Of a stretch of DNA of 64,000 bases, positions 47,124-59,541 are shown in pieces. Under the pieces are notes generated by a model. The model saw only the letters and a list, made by a program, of their open reading frames with translations. It was not told the origin of the DNA and did no database searches. The stretch comes from Henckelia pumila. Its lineage: Eukaryota; Streptophyta; Magnoliopsida; Lamiales; Gesneriaceae. The position numbers and the translations under genes were made by a program. The stretch lies in contig NC_133123.1 of the NCBI RefSeq assembly GCF_033568475.1, forward strand, positions 23,670,622 through 23,734,621, read 5' to 3'. How positions within the stretch are numbered: position 1 is the first letter of the stretch; every line of letters begins with the position of its first letter.

Positions 47124-50100
47124 TTAATCATCAGATATTCCAGATTTGGGAGCAGAAAGTGCCAACCAGTTTCCAACTTCAGAAGCCAAACTTGAAGCTG
47201 AGGAAGAACAGCATGCATTATTCTGTTGCTTTTGGACATATTCCATTGCATTTCTTGCCCCATACACACAACCCTCCCATATCTTTATGTTTGCAGCAGT
47301 TGACATCTGCAATCAGTGTACGTATAATCTTATATACAAATCCCAATTTCAAGATCTCATTTTTGTAATATTTATCATCAATTCATAAGATTTAAGGAAA
47401 GGTGGCAAAAAATTAGATTCACTTACAAGAGGAATGGCAAGGCTAGGACTTTTGGAGACGTTCTTTAGATTGATCACAGTGGTTGTGGAGAAAATATTGG
47501 CACCAACATCCTCAAGATTTGTGCCTTTAGGTAAGGTGGGGAGTGAAACTGCAACTGCACCCCTCTCCGCAAATGGCTTCACCGGCGGTGATGGGTGGAG
47601 GAGGTGCTGATAGGGAAGCTGCGGCGGAGCTGAGGCGGTGGAGGATGAAACCGAAGGCGGGGTTGGGACGTCAACCTGGACAAGAACCTGATCGGGCTGA
47701 GGGGACAACATGTTAGAACAAGGAGCAGAGTAATTTTTTACCATATTTGGCCAAAGAAAAGTCCCCTGAGGCTTGCAGATTCTGAACCCACTCTTCAGCC
47801 TTTGTATCTTGGCTGCTTTTTGGTCAGCCGACGGTGAAGATATGAAGGCTGGTTTCTCTCTAAAATCTGATCTTTCATCCCCCACCGTTGATATTTCTTG
47901 TACTTCAGGTCGCTTGTTCTTTGTCTTAACTTTTTCAGACTTGAACTCATCTGTTGGAGCAATTAATGGGAAGTTTGTTCTTTCTCTTTCTTCCTCATTT
48001 GGTGTCATCAGCTTTCCAATTTTTTTCTGATAGAAAATTTCCATAACCATGCAATTATGAAAAAGATACAAGTCAAAGGTTTTACATGCAATAAATGGTT
48101 GCATTTAATGCACATATATATAGGTAGGCATACAAGTTTAAACGGGAAAGATGGGTATGCTACTCCCAAGATTGAAATACAAATCTTTTGCAGTATTTGT
48201 GCAATACATTGAACTACGTAATGCACCAAAGATTTATGTGTGATTAAATCTCCAGGCTTCTACTTTCAAAAAATAAATAAAAAATCTTCAGGTTTCTAAA
48301 TTAATAATAACAATCATACATAATTGACATGATCACGGACACAGTTAATTTAGACATACAATATTGCATAGTTTGATAAGTAGTAAATACTGTATATTAA
48401 TGTAGTTGTATAAAATGGAAATGTTCTTTTATTGGAATCATAAACTTGCGGAATGCTAAACAACAATCAATAATTGGAAGCTAGCTATTCAATTCTCATC
48501 ATTAATAACTGGCTGTCATTTAAAGCAATAATTGTTTTACAGGCAATACTAATGAATTGCCAAGTATTTAATACCTCCAATTCTTTCACAAAATCAGAGA
48601 TGCCCATGAGTTGTTCCTCCAACATTCCCTGAAAATCATATACCATCATAATGAACATTTAAGGCACGATCTAATAACTAAAAATTGCCAAAATTACTGG
48701 AAACTAAATCTTAACTACCATTGAAACAGGTGACTTGTCTAGATCACATTTTGGGGGTACCAATTGAACAGCAAGTTGATCCAGCTTTTGACCGATATTC
48801 CCAGAACCTCTTGATATTAATGCAATAGATTGATTCCCTTCTAGCTTTCTTTGAGAAGAAAGTTCATCCACTTCTCTGTAAACAATCCATAAATTTCAAT
48901 GTTAGGAAAAAGATGAGCTTTGTTTGGTACGTAAGAAAGTTTAACTACCATCACCTCCTTAACTTCACAATTTCTTCCTCTAATTGCTTTTTTGTTGCCA
49001 CTAACTTTAGATGATCTCTGTTTACAAAACATAAAAGTTAGCAATGAACTAAACCAAGCGAGGGTGTGTGAAAGATCTTAGTTCGTTTAAAGAATTCATA
49101 ATATTGCATATATAGTTCACAAAACATATTTAATACCGTTTTATTTGCGAAATATCGTCTTTCAAAAGCTTGATCTCATTAGCACAAATTGGATCCTGGG
49201 TTGGAGAATCACCAGGTTTCCAACCAGGTGGTGGAACCCAATAAGGGTCAGTGATGCCAGCATCCCTCCTTACATTTACAAGATCAGCACTTTCCAACCA
49301 ATACTCCATTGCTCCATCGGCATTGTGTCGCCTCCGAAATCTTTCTTTCCCACCAGGTGCAAGCTTCCCTGCCATATGCTTTAAGAGATGATCCAAGAGC
49401 CCTGTGTCGCCAATCCTTTTCCTTGCTTCGGTCCTTAGTTGAGGCCGGAGAATAGGCTTCTCGGCCCTTGCTCCTTTCACTTTCATCACCTCCAAAAGAT
49501 TCTGCTCCGCTAGCTTGTACCTAAACATTTTACACCCTATCAATCAATACACTAGACTTTTCAATCAATCACAAACTGATTTCAAAAAACTTACCTCTCT
49601 GCAGACCAACGATCCTTGGGATTTCGAAGAACACGGGCTTCTTTAAATCTGATACCATTCTTGTTTCTCTTAACCTGATTCTTCTTCTGTTCAACCTGCT
49701 TCCGGTTTTTGGTTTTGATTATCTCATTCTTTCGTTTCTTCTTACTGATGTTTCTTGACGAATACCTCTTTCTTTTCAAATTCCACTCAGCTTCAGGAAT
49801 ATTTTCCTCCTCTTCTTCTTCTTCTTCAACTTCCTCGTCCTCTTCCTCTTCCTCATCCTCTTCCTCTTCCTCTTTATCTTTATCTTCATCTTCCTCGATA
49901 TTATCTTCTGTATCTTCTTCTTCTCCTTTATCTTGATCTTCTTCTTCTTTTACTATTTCTTCGACTTTAATCACATCAGTATCACTCTCTTCATTTCCCT
50001 CTTCTTCTCCTGAGGACTCCCTCTTATCAGCACAACCACCACTTAATTTCATCCCTTTTTCCTCAAATCCAATATTCACAAAGCTTGAAGAAGAGTTCTG

Positions 50101-50987
50101 AGCATCAATTTTCCCACCGTTATCATCATCATCTCCATCACCTTTGTGCCTTCCCAAATACTTCACTTGCCTCCTAATCCCCCACTTTACCATCCCATTA
50201 CCTTTCAACTCAGACAAGCAATACCCGTCCTGTTTATCTCTGAACAAGCCCACCGAAGAACTAATCAACCAGAAATTCTCAGCGCACCTCTTTTCAGCAA
50301 ATTTCTCCGCAGAAACTAATCGAGAAAGCACCTTTTCAGAAAGAGCCAATCCCATCACAAATTTCTCATCTAATGCAGGGTGCGTTTCCCTTCTGCTGTA
50401 GCTGAAAAATGCCTTCAGTGACTCCATACTTGGGAACCTTACTTCCACATTAAGCTTTGTCTTCTCACACACCTAACCAAACAGCACCATGAAATAAGAT
50501 CCTATTCAAAATTCCCAGAAACAAAAATAAAAAATATATATCCAGGGTTTTATTGACGAAATTTTCTTACCATTGCTACGCGTACGGATCTGAGCTGGAC
50601 CGGAGTTCTTGGAGGTAAATGAATATGATCAATCTCGTAAAGTGCACCCACTTGAATATGCTTTTGCATGTCGTCTTCATCTTTTTCATCTCCTATTAAA
50701 AAATGAAGTTTAGCACACATTTCCCCCTCACAAAACTCAATCCCGAATTAACCCCAAACTTCCTGATTTGATTTCCTTAAAACAAATATTATCGTTACTT
50801 TTTAAGTTCATGTAAAATATAAGATGAAGAAAATCACGCATATATAAACACTGTAAACAGTACATCCACCTTTAAGCAGGAGAGCACAGTGGTCGGATGC
50901 TGGTGGCGGTGGTACGAGGTGGTGTCGGCCCGATAACAGTGACTTCCCAGCGTCGTTTACGCCACCTTGTTCTGCCAGTGGCTCCAT
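47124..50987 (-). CDS. AM1: AMEIOTIC1/DYAD/SWI1-type meiosis protein
   Basis: Plant-specific nuclear coiled-coil protein needed for entry into meiosis and for sister-chromatid cohesion and axis formation (maize AM1, Arabidopsis SWI1/DYAD). Nine coding exons on the minus strand (50987-50870, 50692-50571, 50472-49595, 49520-49137, 49017-48955, 48875-48719, 48628-48575, 48026-47427, 47306-47124) join in phase to 2559 bp, or 852 residues. The N-terminus has GALYEIDHIHLPPRTPVQLR. Residues about 230-310 are a Glu/Asp-rich stretch followed by a Lys/Arg-rich nuclear-localisation-like block. The diagnostic core is RWSAERYKLAEQNLLEVMK, IGDTGLLDHLLKHMAGK, RFRRRHNADGAMEYWLES and DPYWVPPPGWKPGDSPTQDP. A coiled coil (KLVATKKQLEEEIVKLRR) and a Pro/Ser-rich tail follow. 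A leader intron (about 51402-50991) precedes the start codon by a few bases. Appears intact. Confidence 0.92.
49796..49975 (-). repeat. GAA/GAG-rich low-complexity tract in AM1 exon 3
   Basis: On the plus strand this is a run of CTT/CTC units, encoding the acidic region of AM1 on the minus strand. The Ser- and Leu-rich open frames on the plus strand here (49709-49936, 49755-49970) are shadows of it. Length variation between alleles is likely. Confidence 0.85.
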
Positions 50988-52450
50988 TTCCTGAGAAAAT
51001 CACAGTGACCTTTTTGTCTTTAGTATGCAAATAAATTGTTTCTTCCTATCAGATAAATATATATATACACACACTTATAACATGTGTGGGCGTGAACATG
51101 CACACACGTTTGGCGAAAAATTATAAGATCCAAAAGGGTTTTTCAAAAATTTTCAAGTCCCTCTCAATCGTGCTGCTCTTTACGCAAACATCATAATGGA
51201 TTTAAAGATTTGGGTTTTTTCAAGTATGTTGAAAATCACGCACTACACATGCATCTGAATCGGAACTCATGGAGAGTGAAAGCGCGTGGGGGAATGATAC
51301 GATTGTGTGGGACAGAAATAACAGAAGAAAGGGAATTTTTGATGCGAAATCATGCGTGAGTTGACAGGTGGGAGAGAGAGAGAGGAGAGAGAAACAGCTT
51401 ACAGTTACAGGGTTGCTTTGGAGGGCTCTTCTGGATCGTTTCCTGTAATATGTTTCCATCACCATAATCTGCATATGAACATGGATGAATAAACACGATT
51501 GTTTTTTCCCTACAAAATCTGATCTTTCTACTGCATAAATTAATGGGTTTTTGGCAAATGAAGAATCAAGAAAGGAGAAAAAAGATTGGAGCTGGTTTAG
51601 GGTTTTCGAAAAAGAGGGAGATTGTCTGAAAAATCTGATAAAAACGATAAGTTCCAAATATAGTAAAGAAATTAATATTGCGGCTGGGTATCAGAAAGTT
51701 TATGTAACAGATATAGAAATCAAAGCAGACAAAAAACCTGGATATAAGCACCGTAAACAGTGACAGACTCCATGCATTTGCATACGAACAGCAAGAAATA
51801 AGGCTGTAAAGTTCTGTGAAATCTTCAGTTTGGGCTTTGTTTTTGAATAAAGATGAAGGATCAAAGAAATAGACTGAACCCATTTTCTAAAAATGTAGAA
51901 AAAATCAACCGGAGCAGATGATTTAAACGAAGTTAATATTATAATTCTACTGTGCTAAGAAACAAAACCTAGAAAGAAAACTTCCAGTACAGCGCAAACT
52001 GCTGTTCTCGAGTGCACAAGAATCCATTTTTCCATTGCAGAAGAGCTCTGGGGGTTCTGATAAAAATGGATGTTTACAAGAACCCTAATATTTATGATGA
52101 TTTTTCACGAATATCCATGGACGATCACGAAGAAAATCATGTTCTTGGAGTTGAAAAAACAGGAGAAGAAAACATTCACCGGGAGCAAAAGATTATACCT
52201 TTTCGAGATGCAGATCCAGAAGGAGCTGCGATTGGGTTTCTTGAATGAAAATGCGCAGCTGATCGAGTGAAAGTATGGGGAAAGAAGACGCAAGAAACTG
52301 AAGTGCTAGAAATCAATGGATGGAAGAAACTGATCGAAATGTATAATCTTTCCTGTAGAGAAGAATAATTTGTGAAAGTAGAATATTTACTTAGAAAAAT
52401 GGGATATAGATTTGTTTGCCAAAAACAATGAATGAAAAAATGATGAAATT
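50988..52450 (-). other. AM1 leader region: 5' UTR, leader intron and promoter
   Basis: On the minus strand a good acceptor (TTTTCTCAG) ends 3-4 bases before the AM1 ATG, and a good donor (AACT|GTAAGC) lies at about 51402. This defines a leader intron of about 410 bp. A GA-rich run at 51369-51392 lies inside the intron, just downstream of the donor, and the transcript presumably starts further up. Several short open frames on both strands (51220-52293) lack coding features. Confidence 0.55.
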
Positions 52451-53663
52451 TTGGTGAAAAATAATTTGAAAAGTTTCACTAAATGGGTACTGAAAACACA
52501 CTTCACACACACGCACTGCAGGCATGGTCCCCTCAGCAGATTTATCATACAAATTTGCAAATATACCCCTATATATGTATAGCTGGTAGAATCTATAGGA
52601 ACATATTGGTCAACTGTTAATGTGCTTCAAATATTGATAAGGTCAAACAAAATTAAATTTTTTTCTGAAGATGGTCAAAAATATATATTATTAAAAGGTA
52701 GAGACCGATCGAATAAATTATTTTATTATATATAGTTTATATATTGTGAAAATTAGAAATTACGTTTTTCGATCGTATAACTTGCATGTTGTTGATCGAT
52801 CAATTTACAATCTTAATTAATTTACCAATTTGCAATTTTTTCGATTTTCGTCATTTTTCTTTGGAGTATTGAAATTACACTGGAAAATGCTCACATTCTA
52901 TGGCGAGAAGATAATTATCTTTTTTGTTTAAAAAAATGCAATTTAATAGATTAAGAAGGTAAATTAATCAACATTCAACAACATGAGAAAAATGAAAACG
53001 TGCAGGTCAAATGATTAAAAATGTTATTTCTCCTAATTATATTTTTATACTATAATTATTTTTTTAGTTGAATTCAAATAAAAACAAATTAAAGTATTTT
53101 GTGTTGGAGATAGTTTCGATATATCATATATAAGAATTCAGGTTCCATATAGGGATGTAAACGAATTAAATTAGTTTGCGAGGTTTTCGAGTTAGCTCTA
53201 TAAATATTTTATTTGAATTCAAAGTAAATAAACTCAAACATGCATATTATATTTTTTTTCGAATCGAACTTAAGACAAAATTATCTTGTTCGATATTTCG
53301 CTAGCATTAATATTTATTAATATAAAATAATCATACATTAAATATATGTAGGTATTTAGAGCTTCCAGGCCTTCATTTTCGAACCTTAATAATCCTATAT
53401 AAGTTCGAACACCACAAGCTGGACTCGAACTCAAAATTCACATCTAACCAAAAAAATTTAAAGTTTTTCAGCTTTAGATCGAGTTTGAACTCGAATATAC
53501 TACATTCAAACAGATTTTTTAGCCTTAATTTTTTACAATAATTCGACTCAATTCGGTTCGTTTACACCTCTAATTCCATACATATATGATTTAAGCTAAA
53601 TTGTGAAGCACTCCCACGTAAATGTTCAAATTGTGAAGCACTCACCATAGCACTCACCATAAA

Positions 53664-53667
<4 letters not shown>
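52451..53667. other. AT-rich spacer, no gene visible
   Basis: No open frame of note and no paired termini. Words such as TCGAACTC and GAGTTCGAA near 53180-53560 occur in both orientations, suggesting an old inverted-repeat element, but I could not define its ends. Confidence 0.45.

Positions 53668-53738
<71 letters not shown>
53668..53738. repeat. (TA)n microsatellite, about 71 bp
   Basis: The longest pure dinucleotide run of the window. It ends directly at a Helitron-like terminus (ACTAGCATCTCGG). Confidence 0.92.
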
Positions 53739-53739
<1 letters not shown>

Positions 53740-53775
53740 TAGCATCTCGGTTTGGAGCACGTGTTGTGTGCTTAT
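53739..53775 (-). mobile_element. probable Helitron 3' terminus
   Basis: On the minus strand the sequence is a small hairpin GCACACAACACGTGC, about 14 bases, then CTAG followed by T. It is placed directly at the TA run, a preferred Helitron target. It resembles the better-defined end at 7719. The other end of the element was not identified; a TCCCTACACTATATTACTAT stretch near 55055 on the minus strand is a candidate, but its flanking base is wrong. Confidence 0.35.
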
Positions 53776-54040
53776 ACAATCATGATTTTGTTTTTAGTTT
53801 ATTTTAGTTTCATAAATTTTGTAATTAAATTATAAAACAAGAATATGGGTAAGATAAAAACAAAAAAAAAAAGTAAATCAAAGTTTGGAATATATATATA
53901 TATATATGGGCATTATTGGTATATTAAAAAAAGTTTCACCAAAATTCAGTTACTATTCACCCATCCCCCTTGATCAATAATATATATATATATATTAACA
54001 CAAAAGCTCATATCATGAATTAGTATCACAGGTAATTATT

Positions 54041-54166
54041 TTATGAGACGAGTTTTCTATTTGACTTGACACATGAAAAAATATTATTTTTTATACGGAA
54101 TGTGTTACTTTTCATTGTAAATATAAGTAAATACATCTCACGAACATAAATTCGTGAGATCGTCCC
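54041..54166. repeat. dispersed GTGAGACG-type repeat, copy 4
   Basis: Reads ATTTTATGAGACGAG at the left and ATTCGTGAGATCGTCCC at the right, with an AT-rich middle including TGTTACTTTTCATTG. Same layout as the copies at 16425 and 32145 but diverged. Confidence 0.45.
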
Positions 54167-55278
54167 ACCTAAAACCTTCTCTTACTAATATATTAAGGGT
54201 CTCAAACTTCATATAATAAAAGAAGATATGAATATGATCCTTACTCTCCTCGTTGTATATAAAACAGTTTTTACTTTTTCATCATATATTTTTTTTCATA
54301 TAATTCAAAATATAATGAGAATAAATTAAATGATATAAATCACATAATATTTTCTGTTTTATTTTTTAATCAAGTTGGTATTTTAATTGTTGATCATTTT
54401 ATATGACAAAAACTATTGCATTTAAAAACATTTGTTATCTAGAATTATAAAGTTAAAGTTATTTGAACTTCTTTTTAAAAACATAGAGACCTATTTATTT
54501 TTCCCAAGGGGCTATCAAATTTTATTTATTTTTTTCGAAAAGTTATCAACTATATATATATATATATATTTTAAAAAGTTGACAAAGCGTGGTTTGCAAA
54601 TTTTATTCTAAAAAAGTTATATCTGGAAGAACATTTATTATTTTATTAAATTAACGATTATAATATGTTGAAAATTTTAACAAAAAAATTTATTCAACTA
54701 AATTTTTTTTTAACTGAATTTGGGCATGTTGTTTTTGACATCTGGGTCGAATCAACTTTTTATTTTTGGAAACCAACCCTATCTGATTTAGGGAGATGTA
54801 ATAGATGGGGAAGATCTCGCCACAAAACAGGTGTCATCGATCACATTTAATGACTACGTGCACCAATTATCGAGTAGATTTCTCATCGTGCACGTACTTT
54901 ATACTAGACTAGATGTTAATATACGAACTAAAAAAAAAAATGCTAATGAATTCTATAATTTTTTTTTTAATTTTTAACATCCACATCGAAAATAACACTC
55001 ACTTGTACGTATATACAAATCGCGAAAGTCATTAATATAGTAATATAGTGTAGGGACTAGCTAGGGAGGGATACTTGATAGTTTCTTTAAAAACACATAT
55101 TATATATATTTATTTCGAGCAGAGTAGTATTAAATTTATAAATTATACGGTTCACGTTTTAACAACCAGTCCTTACTCCCTAAGTCCAAGTGAAAAATTT
55201 GTCAAACATTACTGCTCTGTAAGCACATGTATAAATTTATCCTATATACCATACCAAACTCGAAGAAAAGAAAAAAGA
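54167..55278. other. AT-rich promoter-side spacer of the sugar transporter gene
   Basis: No gene is supported; a 61-residue frame at 54665-54850 lacks coding features. TATAAATT near 55231 and CTATATACC near 55241 lie within 50 bp of the transporter ATG and are candidate TATA boxes with a short leader. Confidence 0.5.
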
Positions 55279-57518
55279 ATGGCGATGGGTTTTGTGATTA
55301 CAGGTGAAGCAGGGGATTACAATGGAAGAATTACTTTATTCGTGATCTTATCTTGTGCAGTGGCCGCCATGGGAGGCTTCATCTTTGGTTATGATATTGG
55401 AGTTTCAGGTTATTAATGATAAAACTGCTTTCAGCTTTAAATCACTTGTGTTTCATGTGCTATTTGAGTGTGACGATTACTGGATTAATCCCTTTTGCTG
55501 TTTCTTGTGGAGAAGATGGAATCCAACTTTTTGTGCTCTATTCAGTTCTTGAACTTGGGTTTTTTCATGCAATAAGAAGTGTAGAGATAAATCTTGATTC
55601 TTCATGTAGTTGTAGAGCTTGGGTTGGTGTTAGGTTTCGGTGTTTCGAGCTCTGGTTTCATCAGTTGTTGGGTATTTTCAAGATTTGAATCTCATTTGAA
55701 GCTTTGATTTCTGTTAAGAGATAGCTCTAAACTGTTTGAGATATGGCCTACGGGTTAAGAAGACGTGAAAGACTGTTTATCTGTATAAGAATGGTGAAAC
55801 TTGTCTTTAGATTTTGAACTGAGGAAGTTCAATCTTGTCACAAATTAAATTAAACACGCAACATGAATAGCATCCACTAGTTATTAATCCGATTTTTTCG
55901 ATGTTGGTATAATGAGAAAAATGTTGCATCTTTAGCCGTTTTCGATTGACACATAGGTGGAGTGACCTCTATGGAGCCGTTCTTGAAGAAGTTCTTCTCA
56001 AAAGTCTTCACCAGGATGATAGAGGACAAAGATATCAGCAACTACTGTAAATTTGACAGCCAATTGCTGACATTATTCACATCCTCACTCTACTTAGCCG
56101 GCTTGATCACTTCATTTTTCGCCTCATTTGTCACCAAATCCTTTGGACGAAAAACGTCCATGCTTGCCGGAGGCGCTGCGTTTCTTCTCGGTGCAGCACT
56201 TAATGGTGTTGCCGTCAATATATACATGCTGATTTTTGGGAGAGTCCTACTTGGAGTTGGTGTCGGTTTCACCAACCAGGTTAATCCAAATCATTTCTAA
56301 TCTTTTGTTACTCGCATTCTTTGACACTATGAGCAAATTTTAGCTGTGAATTCCTCTTAGTATATCTAACTATATAGTATAACATTTAACATGAGATTAT
56401 GAAATGAAAACTGCGAGCAAGCACCTCCATGTTTTTGCCTAGCAAATTTACTGTTTGGGATTGTTTTGCAGGCAGTCCCTTTGTATCTTTCGGAAATGGC
56501 TTTGCCTAAGTACAGAGGAGCAATCAGTAATGGCTTCCAGTTATGTATAGGTATAGGGTTCTTTGCAGCAAGCCTTATTAACTACAGTACCGAAAAAATT
56601 AAAGGCGGATGGGGATGGCGAGTTTCACTCGCCATGGCTGCAGTTCCAGCGTCAGTTTTAACATTGGGAGCACTCTTTCTGCCAGACACGCCGAACAGCA
56701 TCATTCAACGAAGAAACGACCATGAAGAAGCAAAGCGTGTGCTGCAAAGAATCCGAGGCACGGATGATATCCACGCAGAACTAGAAGATCTTGTCAGGGC
56801 AAGGGGCGTTCCAAAGACCGAAAAAAACCAATACAAAATCATCCTCCAACGGAAGTACAGGCCTCAACTTGTGATGTCTATCGCAATCCCATATTTTCAG
56901 ATTGTAACAGGAATCAATGTGATTGGATTCTATGCGCCAATACTATTTCGTACAATTGGTTTGGGTGAAAGTGCTTCTCTCATGTCGGCGGTTCTGACCG
57001 GGGTTGTTGGCTCCACCACAACCTTGATAGCAATGCTGGTTGTGGACAGAACCGGGAGAAGGCTTTTGCTAATGATCGGCGGAATAACGATGCTAGTTTC
57101 TCAGGTGATCGTCGGTGGCATACTGGCGGCTAAGCTAGGGGATCACAATGAATTAAGCAAAACATACTCCTACATGGTTTTGACATGGATTTGCATATAC
57201 ATAGCTGGTTTTGGAGTTTCTTGGGGTCCATTAGGATGGCTGATTCCTAGTGAGATTTTCCCTTTGGAAATCCGATCCGCGGGACAGAGCATTACTGTGG
57301 CAGTAAATTTTCTTTTCACATTCATCGTCGGACAGACGTTCTTGGCGATGCTATGTCGTTTCAAGGCCGGCCTTTTCATCTTCTTTGGAGGGTGGGTCTT
57401 GGTGATGACAGTCTTCGTTTATGTTCTGTTACCGGAGACGAAGAATGTGCCGATGGAACAGATGGAGAGGATATGGAGAGAGCATTGGTTTTGGAAGAAA
57501 ATAGTAGGGAATGAGTAG
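55279..57518 (+). CDS. STP-type monosaccharide/proton symporter (major facilitator family)
   Basis: Plasma-membrane hexose-H+ symporter of the sugar transport protein group. Three exons (55279-55408, 55957-56279, 56472-57518) join to 1500 bp, or 499 residues, the usual length. Twelve membrane segments fit the pattern. Sugar-porter motifs appear in order: [18 protein letters not shown] in TM1, [10 protein letters not shown] after TM2, [29 protein letters not shown], the STP-typical [28 protein letters not shown] in TM7, [26 protein letters not shown] and [13 protein letters not shown]. The extracellular lid between TM1 and TM2 carries a Cys (NYCKFDSQ), and another Cys lies in the loop before the last helix (AMLCRFKAG). 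In Arabidopsis STP10 equivalent residues form a disulfide. The start [19 protein letters not shown] suits STPs. No lesion is visible; the exact orthologue is not assigned. Confidence 0.93.
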
Positions 57519-57702
57519 GGTATCAGCAAGATTCATGCAGCCAGCAGCATAGCTAGCACAACAAATTTGCGGTAAGAGATATAAGATAGATGGTATATGT
57601 TTCATACAGGGAAATATTTGTATATCTAATTTCAGAGTAGAATACTTCTATATAGGCTAAAAATCAATGCATTTATATTCAGAGCAGTATGGACAAAACC
57701 AT

Positions 57703-59347
57703 GGGTTTTTTTTTTATTTTTACTGTAAATAAAAAAATAAATTTCAAAAATACCGTAAAATTTAAAAAATATCAAGAATACTGTAAAACTCTAAATCTGT
57801 CCGTTCAAACCACGGAACTAGGAGCGGACGCTGCCCAATAGGCAGCATCCTCCGCCACGAGGAGCAGATGGCCACACATTACTCATTTAATATTATTTTA
57901 ATTATAATATATAGTCCGTGATTATTAAATTATTGAGTTATTTGCACCAAACATCCCTGTGAAATATTGAAAATGCACACTTCTCTCATGTGAAATTTTA
58001 ATAGACGTCTTCAACCCTGACCTTTTCAAAAATCATTACAGTCGCACCTTCAAATGAGTGATTGTTATGCAGGCGATCTTCATGCGACTGGACAAAAATT
58101 TTGATATTTTTTTTTGCACCAAATACCCCCGTGAAATGTTAAAAATGCATATTTGATCCATGTGAAAATAATTTTTAAATCTATTCAACCCATAATACAC
58201 GATTTTCATTAACAAATATTTAAATAATTTCAATCACCAAATATTAGACTGAACTGATAAGTCAAACATATTGATTTTTCGATTTAGGACTCTATATTAT
58301 TGAACCAAAATTTAAATTTTTCGAGAATATGCATTTCACATTTATAATAAACAATAATAAAATAACATGCTTATATAATTCTAAATCAAAAAAGTAACAT
58401 TCATGAACTTATCAATTGGTTGAATATTTTGATATTTTTAAATATTTAAATCCTTATTTATAAATCATATGTAATGGAAAAGTTGAAAAAAACATAAAGT
58501 GATTTGATAAAATAATGATAAAGAGTTAAAATAATAATTTTTTTATAAATAAATAAATTAAAAATTATGAATTAAAAATTAAAATTAAAAATAAATAAAA
58601 TTAAAAATCTTTGGTACTTATCATGCACTTATCATTTTGATTTAATATTTTGGTACTTTTAGGTATTTAAATCTCGTTTATGAATGCATTTTTAATGGAA
58701 AAGTTGGAAACAAGAAGAAAGTTTAAAAAAATAATGATAACAAGATAAAATAATAATATTTTTTAGAAAACAACTATATAATCATAATAAATTTAAAAAT
58801 AAAAATAAAAATAATAAAACAAAAAATGTTTGCTAAATGTTTTATAATTAAATTTTTATAAAAATCGTGTATTATGAGTTGAATAGATTTAAAAATTATT
58901 TTCACAAGGGTCAAATATGCATTTTTAACATTTCACAGGGGTATTTGATGCAAAAAAAAATATCAATATCTTTGTCCAGTCGCATGAAGGGCGCGTGCGC
59001 AACAATCACTCATTTGAAGTGGCAAGTGTGCTAATTTTTTAAAATGTATGGGTTGAAAACGACTGTTAAAATTTCACATGAGAGAAGTGTACACAGGGTG
59101 TTTGGTGCAAATAACTCAATAATTTAATACTCACATTAACGTATTATATATTATAATTAAAATAATATTAAATGAGTATTATGTGGCCACGTATGCTGCC
59201 TACTAGGCAGCGTCCGCTCGACGCGGCCTACGTGCTTTGAGCGTCCGTTGTTAGATTTGAAGTTTTATAGTATTCATGATATTTTTTAAATTTTACGGTA
59301 TTTTTGAAATTTATTTTTTTATTTACAGTAAAAATAAAAAAAAACCC
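57703..59347. mobile_element. long-TIR DNA element (Mutator-like, non-autonomous), about 1.65 kb
   Basis: Terminal inverted repeats of about 490-505 bp (57703-58209 and about 58859-59347) start GGGTTTTTTTTTTATTTTTA. They stay readable as partners over their whole length, including GAGCGGACGCTGCC, TTGAGTTATTTGCACCAAAC and CATGCGACTGGACAAA. The flanks ACAAAACCAT (57693-57702) and ACAAAATCAT (59348-59357) make a 10-bp target duplication with one mismatch. The AT-rich centre holds an internal tandem duplication (about 58420-58560 and 58640-58780). There is no transposase. Long inverted ends with a 9-11-bp duplication point to Mutator-like elements. Confidence 0.75.
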
Positions 59348-59425
59348 ACAAAATCATATCTTACTAATATATCATTGTGTTAATGGCATGATATTGTACA
59401 TTTTTTGTTGTTTATATAAATATAT

Positions 59426-59541
59426 TACCCATGGGATAGGTGGAATGATTTTATTGGTTCATATCATGTGGGCCTCACTCAATCATGTGGGATCCTCATG
59501 TTATGCACCAATAAAATCATTCCACCTACCCATGGGGTAGG
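59426..59541. mobile_element. fold-back MITE (about 116 bp)
   Basis: Left arm TACCCATGGGATAGGTGGAA continues TGATTTTATTGG. The right arm is its inverse, CCAATAAAATCATTCCACCT then ACCCATGGGGTA. The arms pair over about 40 bp with one or two mismatches around a loop of about 40 bp. Noncoding. Confidence 0.75.

Noticed and set aside
49709-49970. Ser- or Leu-rich proteins on the plus strand
   Set aside because: These frames are the complement of the Glu-rich tract in AM1 exon 3.
51220-52293. Several frames of 60-145 residues upstream of AM1
   Set aside because: They overlap each other on both strands, lack motifs and coincide with the AM1 leader intron and promoter.
55355-55688. Two frames overlapping the first intron of the sugar transporter
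   Set aside because: The GT donor at 55409 and the AG acceptor before 55957 restore the family reading exactly, so these are intron sequence.
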